DNA of 64,000 bases from Rhabditoides inermis (Eukaryota; Nematoda; Chromadorea; Rhabditida; Rhabditidae): assembly GCA_963966185.1 (NCBI GenBank), contig CAWZYM010000328.1:450501-514500 (forward strand), written 5' to 3'. Positions 52,013 through 62,536 of the stretch are shown here, piece by piece; position 1 is the first letter of the stretch, and the number at the start of each line of letters is the position of its first letter. The translations under genes were made by a program, and so were the position numbers. Under the pieces are notes generated by a model, which saw only the letters and a list, made by a program, of their open reading frames with translations, had not been told where the DNA came from and made no database searches.

Positions 52013-53022
52013 TTGAACGTCAGCCACGAACAGCTACGAGCCGCCACGAACAATTGTCAGCCGCGAGAGTCACAATCCACGAACAGCTACGAGTTTCAAC
52101 TTCAGTTACAAAGAGCCACGAGCCGCCACGAACATCTATCAGCCGCGAGAACCACAATCCACAAACATCTACGAGTTGCAACTTCAGCCACGAACAGCTA
52201 CGAGCCGCCACGAACAACTGTCAGCCGCGAGAGCCACAATCCACGAACATCTACGAGTTGCAACTTCAGCCACAAACAGCTACGAGCCGCCACGAACAAC
52301 TGTCAGCCGCGAGAGCCACAATCCACGAACATCTACGAGTTGCAACGTGAGCCACGAACAGCTACGAGCCGCCACGAACAACTGTCAGCCGCGAGAGTCA
52401 CAATCCACGAACATCTACGAGTTTCAACTTCAGCCACAAACAGCTACGAGCCGACACGAACAACTGTCAGCCGCGAGAGCCACAATCCACAAACATCTAC
52501 GAGTTGCAACGTGAGCCACGAACAGCTACGAGCCGCCACGAACAACTGTCAGCCGCGAGAGTCACAATCCACGAACATCTACGAGTTTCAACTTTAGCCA
52601 CGAACAGCTACGAGCCGCCACGAACATCTATCAGCTGCGAATACCACAATCCACGACGATCTACGAGTTGCAACGTCAGCCACGAACATCTACGAGTTTC
52701 AACTTCAGCCACAAACAGCTACGAACCGCCACGAACATCTATCAGCTGCGAAAACCACAATCCACGAACATCTACGAGTTGCAACGTCAGCCACGAACAG
52801 CTGAGAGTTTCAACTTCAGCCACAAACAGCTACGAGCCGCCACGAACATCTATCTTCTGCGAAAACCACAATCCACGAACATCTACGAGTTGTAACGTCA
52901 GCCACGAACAGCTACAAACCGCCACGAACAGCTGCGAAAACCACAATCCACGAACATCTACGAGTTGTAAGGTCAGCCACGAACAGCTACGAGCCGCCAC
53001 AAACATTTATCAGCTGTGAAAA

Positions 53023-53108
53023 CCACAATCCACGAACATCTACGAGTTGCAACTTCAGCCAGCTGTTCGTGGCTCACGTTGCAACTCGTAGATGTTCGTG
53101 GATTGTGG
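53023..53108. repeat. Inverted-repeat junction, block B to block C
   Basis: The reverse-oriented array ends with AACTTCAGCC at 53,060. A 10-base spacer (53,061-53,070, AGCTGTTCGT) leads into forward array starting GGCTCACGTTGC at 53,071. The 38-bp arms 53,023-53,060 and 53,071-53,108 are complementary with two mismatches. Beyond that the arms diverge (left GGTTTTCACAGCTG against right GGCTCTCGCGGCTG), so again this is not a perfect foldback. Confidence 0.95.
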
Positions 53109-54483
53109 CTCTCGCGGCTGACAGTTGTTCGTGGCGGCTCGTAGCTGTTCGTGGCTGACGTTACAACTCGTAGATGTTCGTGGATTGTGGTTTTTGCGGC
53201 TGATAGATATTCGTGGCGGCTCGTAGCTGTTTGTGGCTGAAGTTGAAACTCGTAGTTGTTCGTGGATTGTGACTCTCGCGGCTGACAGTTGTTCGTGGCG
53301 GCTCGTAGCTGTTCGTGACTCACGTTGCAACTCGTAGATGTTCGTGGATTGTGGCTCTCGCGGCTGACAGTTGTTCGTGGCGGCTCGTAACTGTTTGTGG
53401 CTGAAGTTGAAACTCGTAGATGTTTGTGGATTGTGACTCTCGCGGCTGACAGTTGTTCGTGGCGGCTCGTAGCTGTTCGTGGCTCACGTTGCAACTCGTA
53501 GATGTTCGTGGATTGTGGCTCTCGCGGCTGACAGTTGTTCGTGGCGGCTCGTAGCTGTTCGTGGCTGACGTTACAACTCGTAGATATTCGTGGATTGTGG
53601 TTTTCGCGGCTGATAGATGTTCGTGGCGGCTCGTAGCTGTTCGTGGCTGACGTTGCAACTCGTAGATGTTCGTGGATTGTGGCTCTCGCGGCTGACAGTT
53701 GTTCATGGCGGCTCGTAGCTGTTTGTGGCTGAAGTTGAAACTCGTAGATGTTCGTGGATTGTGACTCTCGCGGCTGACAGTTGTTCGTGGCGGCTCGTAG
53801 CTGTTCGTGGCTGACGTTACAACTAGTAGATGTTCGTGGATTGTGGTTTTCGTGGCTGATAGATGTTCGTGGCGGCTCGTAGCTGTTCGTGGCTGACGTT
53901 CGTTACAACTCGTAGATGTTCGTGGATTGTGGCTTTCGCAGCTGACAGTTGTTCGTGGCGGCTCGTAGCTGTTCGTGGCTGACGTTGCAACTCGTAGATG
54001 CTCGTGGATTCTGGCTCTCGCGGCTGACTTCTTCGTGGCGGCTCGTAGCTGTTCGTGGCTGACGTTTCAACTCGTAGATGTTCGTGTATTGTGGTTTTCG
54101 TGGCTGATAGATGTTCGTGGCGGCTCGTAGCTGTTCGTGGCTGACGTTACAACTCGTAGATTTTCGTGGATTGTGACTCTCGCGGCTGACAGTTGTTCGT
54201 TGCGGCTCGTAGCTGTTTGTGGCTGAAGTTGAAACTCGTAGATGTTCGTGGATTGTGGTTCTCGCGGCTGATAGATGTTCGTGGCGGCTCGTGGCTGTTT
54301 GTAACTGAAGTTGAAACTCGTAGCTGTTCGTGGATTGTGGCTCTCGCGGCTGACAGTTGTTCGTGGCGGCTCGTAGCTGTTTGTGGCTGAAGTTGAAACT
54401 CGTAGATGTTCGTGGATTGTGACTCTCGCGGCTGACAGTTGTTTGTGGCGGCTCGTAGCTGTTCGTGGCTCACGTTGCAACTC
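53071..54483 (+). repeat. 2,197-bp tandem duplication, left copy
   Basis: Matches 55,268-56,680 at an offset of 2,197. Markers in both are GGTTTTTGCGG with GATAGATATTCG, ACTAGTAGATG, the CGTT insertion (about 53,896 and 56,093), GATTCTGGCTC and TTCGTTGCGG. The left copy begins at the orientation switch itself, so one duplication boundary may coincide with it. The copies part at 54,484, where the left copy continues with CTCGTAAATGTTCG and the right one with the 50-bp short unit at 56,682. Confidence 0.86.
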
Positions 54484-55267
54484 GTAAATGTTCGTGGATT
54501 GTGGCTCTCGCGGCTGACAGTTGTTCGTGGCGGCTCGTAGCTGTTCGTGGCTGAAGTTGCAACTCGTAGATGTTCGTGGATTGTGGTTCTCGCGGCTGAT
54601 AGATGTTTGTGGCGGCTCGTGGCTGTTTGTAACTGAAGTTGAAACTCGTAGCTGTTCGTGGATTGTGGCTCTCGCGGCTGACAGTTATTCGTGGCGGCTC
54701 GTAGCTGTTCGTGGCTGATGTTACAACTCGTAGATATTCGTGGATTGTGGCTCTCGCGGCTGACAGTTGTTCGTGGTGGCTCGTAGCTGTTTGTAACTGA
54801 AGTTGAAACTCGTAGCTGTTCGTGGATTGTGGCTCTCGCGGCTGACAGTAGCTGTTCGTGGCAGACGTAGCAACTCGTAGATGTTCGTGGATTGTGGCTT
54901 TCGCAGCTGACAGTTGTTCGTGGCGGCTCGTAGCTGTTCGCGGCTGACGTTGCAACTCGTAAATGCTCGTGGATTGTGGCTCTCGCGGCTGACTTCTTCG
55001 TGGCGGCTCGTAGCTGTTCGTGGCTGACGTTACAACTCGTAGATGTTCGTGTATTGTGGTTTTCGTGGCTGATAGATGTTCGTGGCGGCTCGTAGCTGTT
55101 CCTGGCTCACGTTGCAACTCGTAGATGTTCGTGGATTGTGGCTCTCGCGGCTGACAGTTGTTCGTGGCGGCTCGTAGCTGTTTGTGGCTGAAGTTGAAAC
55201 TCGTAGATGTTCGTGGATTGTGACTCTCGCGGCTGACAGTTGTTCGTGGCGGCTCGTAGCTGTTCGT

Positions 55268-56680
55268 GGCTCACGTTGCAACTCGTAGATGTTCGTGGAT
55301 TGTGGCTCTCGCGGCTGACAGTTGTTCGTGGCGGCTCGTAGCTGTTCGTGGCTGACGTTACAACTCGTAGATGTTCGTGGATTGTGGTTTTTGCGGCTGA
55401 TAGATATTCGTGGCGGCTCGTAGCTGTTTGTGGCTGAAGTTGAAACTCGTAGTTGTTCGTGGATTGTGACTCTCGCGGCTGACAGTTGTTCGTGGCGGCT
55501 CGTAGCTGTTCGTGACTCACGTTGCAACTCGTAGATGTTCGTGGATTGTGGCTCTCGCGGCTGACAGTTGTTCGTGGCGGCTCGTAACTGTTTGTGGCTG
55601 AAGTTGAAACTCGTAGATGTTTGTGGATTGTGACTCTCGCGGCTGACAGTTGTTCGTGGCGGCTCGTAGCTGTTCGTGGCTCACGTTGCAACTCGTAGAT
55701 GTTCGTGGATTGTGGCTCTCGCGGCTGACAGTTGTTCGTGGCGGCTCGTAGCTGTTCGTGGCTGACGTTACAACTCGTAGATATTCGTGGATTGTGGTTT
55801 TCGCGGCTGATAGATGTTCGTGGCGGCTCGTAGCTGTTCGTGGCTGACGTTGCAACTCGTAGATGTTCGTGGATTGTGGCTCTCGCGGCTGACAGTTGTT
55901 CATGGCGGCTCGTAGCTGTTTGTGGCTGAAGTTGAAACTCGTAGATGTTCGTGGATTGTGACTCTCGCGGCTGACAGTTGTTCGTGGCGGCTCGTAGCTG
56001 TTCGTGGCTGACGTTACAACTAGTAGATGTTCGTGGATTGTGGTTTTCGTGGCTGATAGATGTTCGTGGCGGCTCGTAGCTGTTCGTGGCTGACGTTCGT
56101 TACAACTCGTAGATGTTCGTGGATTGTGGCTTTCGCAGCTGACAGTTGTTCGTGGCGGCTCGTAGCTGTTCGTGGCTGACGTTGCAACTCGTAGATGCTC
56201 GTGGATTCTGGCTCTCGCGGCTGACTTCTTCGTGGCGGCTCGTAGCTGTTCGTGGCTGACGTTTCAACTCGTAGATGTTCGTGTATTGTGGTTTTCGTGG
56301 CTGATAGATGTTCGTGGCGGCTCGTAGCTGTTCGTGGCTGACGTTACAACTCGTAGATTTTCGTGGATTGTGACTCTCGCGGCTGACAGTTGTTCGTTGC
56401 GGCTCGTAGCTGTTTGTGGCTGAAGTTGAAACTCGTAGATGTTCGTGGATTGTGGTTCTCGCGGCTGATAGATGTTCGTGGCGGCTCGTGGCTGTTTGTA
56501 ACTGAAGTTGAAACTCGTAGCTGTTCGTGGATTGTGGCTCTCGCGGCTGACAGTTGTTCGTGGCGGCTCGTAGCTGTTTGTGGCTGAAGTTGAAACTCGT
56601 AGATGTTCGTGGATTGTGACTCTCGCGGCTGACAGTTGTTTGTGGCGGCTCGTAGCTGTTCGTGGCTCACGTTGCAACTC
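55268..56680 (+). repeat. 2,197-bp tandem duplication, right copy
   Basis: Partner of 53,071-54,483. A comparable but shorter-offset duplication (2,110-2,114 bp) of the same variants exists at about 9,9xx-13,400, so this part of the HOR seems to have been duplicated more than once. One full monomer (82 bp) plus one base accounts for the difference between the offsets of block C to copy 1 (41,696 and 41,779). Confidence 0.84.
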
Positions 56681-58087
56681 GTAGGTTGTTTGTGGCGGCT
56701 CGTAGCTGTTCGTGGCTGAAGTTGCAACTCGTAGATGTTCGTGGATTGTGGTTCTCGCGGCTGACAGTTGTTCGTGGCGGCTCGTAGCTGTTTGTGGCTG
56801 AAGTTGCAACTCGTAGATGTTCGTGGACTGTGGCTCTCGCGGCTGACAGTTGTTCGTGGCGGCTCGTAGCTGTTCGTGGCTGAAGTTGCAACTCGTAGAT
56901 GTTCGTGGATTGTGGTTCTCGCGGCTGATAGATGTTCGTGGCGGCTCGTGGCTCTTTGTAACTGAAGTTGAAACTCGTAGCTGTTCGTGGATTGTGACTC
57001 TCGCGGCTGACAATTGTTCGTGGCGGCTCGTAGCTGTTCGTGGCTGACGTTCAACTCGTAGATGTTCGTGGATTGTGGTATTCGCAGCTGATAGATGTTC
57101 GTGGCGGCTCGTAGCTGTTCGTGGCTGACGTTACAACTCGTAGATATTCGTGGATTGTGGTTTTCGCGGCTGATAGATGTTCGTGGCGGCTCGTAGCTGT
57201 TCGTGGCTGACGTTGCAACTCGTAGATCGTCGTGGATTGTGGTATTCGCAGCTGATAGATGTTCGTGGCGGCTCGTAGCTGTTCGTGGCTGAAATTGAAA
57301 CTCGTAGCTGTTCGTGGCTGACGTTGCAACTCGTAGATGTTCGTGGATTGTGGTTTTCGCAGCTGATAGATGTTCGTGGCGGATCGTAGCTGTTTGTGGC
57401 TGAAGTTGCAACTCGTAGATGTTCGTGGATTGTGGTTTTCACAGCTGATAAATGTTCGTGGCGGCTCGTAGCTGTTCGTGGCTGACGTTACAACTCGTAG
57501 ATGTTCGTGGATTGTGGTTTTCGCAGCTGTTCGTGGCGGTTTGTGGTTGACGTTACAACTCGTAGATGTTCGTGGATTGTGGTTTTCGCGGAAGATAGAT
57601 GTTCGTGGCGGCTCGTAGCTGTTTGTGGCTGAAGTTGAAACTCGTAGCTGTTCGTGGCTGACGTTGCAACTCGTAGATGTTCGTGGATTGTGGTTTTCGC
57701 AGCTGATAGATGTTCGTGGCGGCTCGTGGCTGTTTGTAACTGGAGTTGAAACTCGTAGCTGTTCGTGGATTGTGGCTCTCGCGGCTGACAGTTATTCGTG
57801 GCGGCTCGTAGCTGTTCGTGGCAGACGTAGCAACTCGTAGATGTTTGTGGATTGTGGCTTTCGCAGCTGACAGTTGTTCGTGGCGGCTCGTAGCTGTTCG
57901 TGGCTGACGTTGCAACTCGTAGATGCTCGTGGATTCTGGCTCTCGCGGCTGACTTCTTCGTAGCGGCTCGTAGCTGTTCGTGGCTGACGTTTCAACTCGT
58001 AGATGTTCGTGTATTGTGGTTTTCGTGGCTGATAGATGTTCGTGGCGGCTCGTAGCTGTTTGTGGCTCACGTTGCAACTCGTAGATG

Positions 58088-61000
58088 TTCGTGGATTGTG
58101 GCTCTCGCGGCTGACAGTTGTTCGTGGTGGCTCGTAGCTGTTTGTAACTGAAGTTGAAACTCGTAGCTGTTCGTGGATTGTGGCTCTCGCGGCTGACAGT
58201 AGCTGTTCGTGGCAGACGTAGCAACTCGTAGATGTTCGTGGATTGTGGCTTTCGCAGCTGACAGTTGTTCGTGGCGGCTCGTAGCTGTTCGTGGCTGACG
58301 TTGCAACTCGTAAATGCTCGTGGATTGTGGCTCTCGCGGCTGACTTCTTCGTGGCGGCTCGTAGCTGTTCGTGGCTGACGTTACAACTCGTAGATGTTTG
58401 TGTATTGTGGTTTTCGTGGCTGATAGATGTTCGTGGCGGCTCGTAGCTGTTCCTGGCTCACGTTGCAACTCGTAGATGTTCGTGGATTGTGGCTCTCGCG
58501 GCTGACAGTTGTTCGTGGCGGCTCGTAGCTGTTTGTGGCTGAAGTTGAAACTCGTAGATGTTCGTGGATTGTGACTCTCGCGGCTGACAGTTGTTCGTGG
58601 CGGCTCGTAGCTGTTTGTGGCTCACGTTGCAACTCGTAGATGTTCGTGGATTGTGGCTCTCGCGGCTGACAGTTGTTCGTGGCGGCTCGTAGCTGTTCGT
58701 GGCTGACGTTACAACTCGTAGATGTTCGTGGATTGTGGTTTTTGCGGCTGATAGATGTTCGTGGCGGCTCGTAGCTGTTTGTGGCTGAAGTTGAAACTCG
58801 TAGATGTTCGTGGATTGTGACTCTCGCGGCTGACAGTTGTTCGTGGCGGCTCGTAGCTGTTCGTGACTCACGTTGCAACTCGTAGATGTTCGTGGATTGT
58901 GGCTCTCGCGGCTGACAGTTGTTCGTGGCGGCTCGTAACTGTTTGTGGCTGAAGTTGAAACTCGTAGATGTTTGTGGATTGTGACTCTCGCGGCTGACAG
59001 TTGTTCGTGGCGGCTCGTAGCTGTTCGTGGCTCACGTTGCAACTCGTAGATGTTCGTGGATTGTGGCTCTCGCGGCTGACAGTTGTTCGTGGCGGCTCGT
59101 AGCTGTTCGTGGCTGACGTTACAACTCGTAGATATTCGTGGATTGTGGTTTTCGCGGCTGATAGATGTTCGTGGCGGCTCGTAGCTGTTCGTGGCTGACG
59201 TTGCAACTCGTAGATGTTCGTGGATTGTGGCTCTCGCGGCTGACAGTTGTTCGTGGCGGCTCGTAGCTGTTTGTGGCTGAAGTTGAAACTCGTAGATGTT
59301 CGTGGATTGTGACTCTCGCAGCTGACAGTTGTTCGTGGCGGCTCGTAGCTGTTCGTGGCTGACGTTACAACTAGTAGATGTTCGTGGATTGTGGTTTTCG
59401 TGGCTGATAGATGTTCGTGGCGGCTCGTAGCTGTTCGTGGCTGACGTTACAACTCGTAGATGTTCGTGGATTGTGGCTTTCGCAGCTGACAGTTGTTCGT
59501 GGCGGCTCGTAGCTGTTTGTGGCTGAAGTTGAAACTCGTAGATATTTGTGGATTGTGACTCTCGCGGCTGACAGTTGTTCGTGGCGGCTCGTAGCTGTTC
59601 GTGGCTGACGTTACAACTCGTAGATGTTCGTGGATTGTGGTATTCGCAGCTGATAGATGTTTGTGGCGGCTCGTAGCTGTTCGTGGCTGACGTTACAACT
59701 CGTAGATATTCGTGGATTGTGGTTTTCGCGGCTGATAGATGTTCGTGGCGGCTCGTAGCTGTTCGTGGATGACGTTGCAACTCGTAGATGTTCGTGGATT
59801 GTGGCTCTCGCGGCTGACAGTTGTTCGTGGCGGCTCGTAGCTGTTTGTGGCTGAAGTTGAAACTCGTAGATGTTCGTGGATTGTGACTCTCGCGGCTGAC
59901 AGTTGTGCGTGGCGGCTCGTAGCTGTTCGTGGCTCACGTTGCAACTCGTAGATGTTCGTGGATTGTGGCTCTCGCGGCTGACAGTTGTTCGTGGCGGCTC
60001 GTAGCTGTTCGTGGCTGAAGTTGCAACTCGTAGATGTTCGTGGATTGTGACTCTCGCGGCTGACAGTTGTGCGTGGCGGCTCGTAGCTGTTCGTGGCTCA
60101 CGTTGCAACTCGTAGATGTTCGTGGATTGTGGCTCTCGCGGCTGACAGTTGTTCGTGGCGGCTCGTAGCTGTTCGTGGCTGAAGTTGCAACTCGTAGATG
60201 TTCGTGGGTTGTGGTTCTCGCGGCTGATAGATGTTCGTGGCGGCTCGTAGCTGTTCGTGGCTGACGTTTCAACTCGTAGATGTTCGTGTATTGTGGTTTT
60301 CGTGGCTGATAGATGTTCGGGGCGGCTCGTAGCTGTTCGTGGCTGACGTTACAACTCGTAGATTTTCGTGGATTGTGACTCTCGCGGCTGACAGTTGTTC
60401 GTTGCGGCTCGTAGCTGTTCGTGGCTGACGTTCAACTCGTAGATGTTCGTGGATTGTGGTATTCGCAGCTGATAGATGTTCGTGGCGGCTCGTAGCTGTT
60501 CGTGGCTGACGTTACAACTCGTAGATATTCGTGGATTGTGGTTTTCGCGGCTGATAGATGTTCGTGGCGGCTCGTAGCTGTTCGTGGCTGACGTTGCAAC
60601 TCGTAGATGTTCGTGGATTGTGGCTCTCGCGGCTGACAGTTGTTCGTGGCGGCTCGTAGCTGTTTGTGGCTGAAGTTGAAACTCGTAGATGTTCGTGGAT
60701 TGTGACTCTCGCGGCTGACAGTTGTTCGTGGCGGCTCGTAGCTGTTCGTGACTCACGTTGCAACTCGTAGATGTTCGTGGATTGTGGCTCTCGCGGCTGA
60801 CAGTTGTTCGTGGCGGCTCGTAGCTGTTTGTGGCTGAAGTTGAAACTCGTAGATGTTTGTGGATTGTGAGTCTCGCGGCTGACAGTTGTTCGTGGCGGCT
60901 CGTAGCTGTTCGTGGCTGACGTTACAACTAGTAGATGTTCGTGGATTGTGGTTTTCGTGGCTGATAGATGTTCGTGGCGGCTCGTAGCTGTTCGTGGCTG

Positions 61001-62536
61001 ACGTTACAACTCGTAGATATTCGTGGATTGTGGCTCTCGCGGCTGACAGTTGTTCGTGGTGGCTCGTAGCTGTTTGTAACTGAAGTTGAAACTCGTAGCT
61101 GTTCGTGGATTGTGGCTCTCGCGGCTGACAGTAGCTGTTCGTGGCAGACGTAGCAACTCGTAGATGTTCGTGGATTGTGGCTTTCGCAGCTGACAGTTGT
61201 TCGTGGCGGCTCGTAGCTGTTCGTGGCTGACGTTGCAACTCGTAAATGCTCGTGGATTGTGGCTCTCGCGGCTGACTTCTTCGTGGCGGCTCGTAGCTGT
61301 TCGTGGCTGACGTTACAATTCGTAGATGTTCGTGTATTGTGGTTTTCGTGGCTGATAGATGTTCGTGGCGGCTCGTAGCTGTTCCTGGCTCACGTTGCAA
61401 CTCGTAGATGTTCGTGGATTGTGGCTCTCGCGGCTGACAGTTGTTCGTGGCGGCTCGTAGATGTTTGTGGCTGAAGTTGAAACTCGTAGATGTTCGTGGA
61501 TTGTGACTCTCGCGGCTGACAGTTGTTCGTGAATGCTCGTAGCTGTTCGTGGCTCACGTTGCAACTCGTAGATGTTCGTGGATTGTGGCTCTCGCGGCTG
61601 ACAGTTGTTCGTGGCGGCTCGTAGCTGTTCGTGGCTGACGTTACAACTCGTAGATGTTCGTGGATTGTGGTTTTTGCGGCTGATAGATGTTCGTGGCGGC
61701 TCGTAGCTGTTTGTGGCTGAAGTTGAAACTCGTAGATGTTCGTGGATTGTGACTCTCGCGGCTGACAGTTGTTCGTGGCGGCTCGTAGCTGTTCGTGACT
61801 CACGTTGCAACTCGTAGATGTTCGTGGATTGTGGCTCTCGCGGCTGACAGTTGTTCGTGGCGGCTCGTAGCTGTTTGTGGCTGAAGTTGAAACTCGTAGA
61901 TGTTTGTGGATTGTGACTCTCGCGGCTGACAGTTGTTCGTAGCGGCTCGTAGCTGTTCGTGGCTCACGTTGCAACTCGTAGATGTTCGTGGATTGTGGCT
62001 CTCGCGGCTGACAGTTGTTCGTGGCGGCTCGTAGCTGTTCGTGGCTGACGTTACAACTCGTAGATATTCGTGGATTGTGGTTTTCGCGGCTGATAGATGT
62101 TCGTGGCGGCTCGTAGCTGTTCGTGGCTGACGTTGCAACTCGTAGATGTTCGTGGATTGTGGCTCTCGCGGCTGACAGTTGTTCGTGGCGGCTCGTAGCT
62201 GTTTGTGGCTGAAGTTGAAACTCGTAGATGTTCGTGGATTGTGACTCTCGCGGCTGACAGTTGTTCGTGGCGGCTCGTAGCTGTTCGTGGCTGACGTTTT
62301 AACTAGTAGATGTTCGTGGATTGTGGTTTTCGTGGCTGATAGATGTTCGTGGCGGCTCGTAGCTGTTCGTGGCTGACGTTACAACTCGTAGATGTTCGTG
62401 GATTGTGGCATTCGCAGCTGACAGTTGTTCGTGGCGGCTCGTAGCTGTTCGTGGCTGACGTTGCAACTCGTAGATGCTCGTGGATTCTGGCTCTCGCGGC
62501 TGACTTCTCCGTGGCGGCTCGTAGCTGTTCGTGGCT
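58088..62536 (+). repeat. 13.4-kb HOR, left part, copy 3
   Basis: Counterpart of 15,200-19,648 at an offset of 42,888, with 65-bp short units at 58,195 and 61,127. A private substitution is TTCGGGGCGG at about 60,319. It keeps the 144 bp deleted in copy 1. At the right end it continues like copy 1, not copy 2 (TGACGTTTC after 62,536), so copy 2 alone is rearranged there. Confidence 0.9.

Larger units (their letters stand above)
27998..53060 (-). repeat. Satellite block B, inverted orientation
   Basis: For about 25 kb the + strand carries the reverse complement (CCACGAACA words), so the TGTTCGTGG strand is -. Block B shares markers with block A, including the 65-bp unit (near 31,046 and 37,789), the 80-bp unit (CACGAAGAAGTCAGC) and the double-deletion unit. 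It is rich in variants I did not find in the flanks, namely CACATCCCACG, CCACTATCAG and CAGCCATGAAC, and in CAGCTGTGAAAACC and CTATCTTCTGCG, which are rare outside it. Its HORs are shorter, from 0.74 to 2.6 kb. No gene is present. Confidence 0.95.

Noticed and set aside
27998..53060. Block B as a transposon or composite element with terminal inverted repeats
   Set aside because: The inverted arms at its ends are just satellite monomers of opposite orientation. There is no transposase, no unique interior and no target-site duplication.
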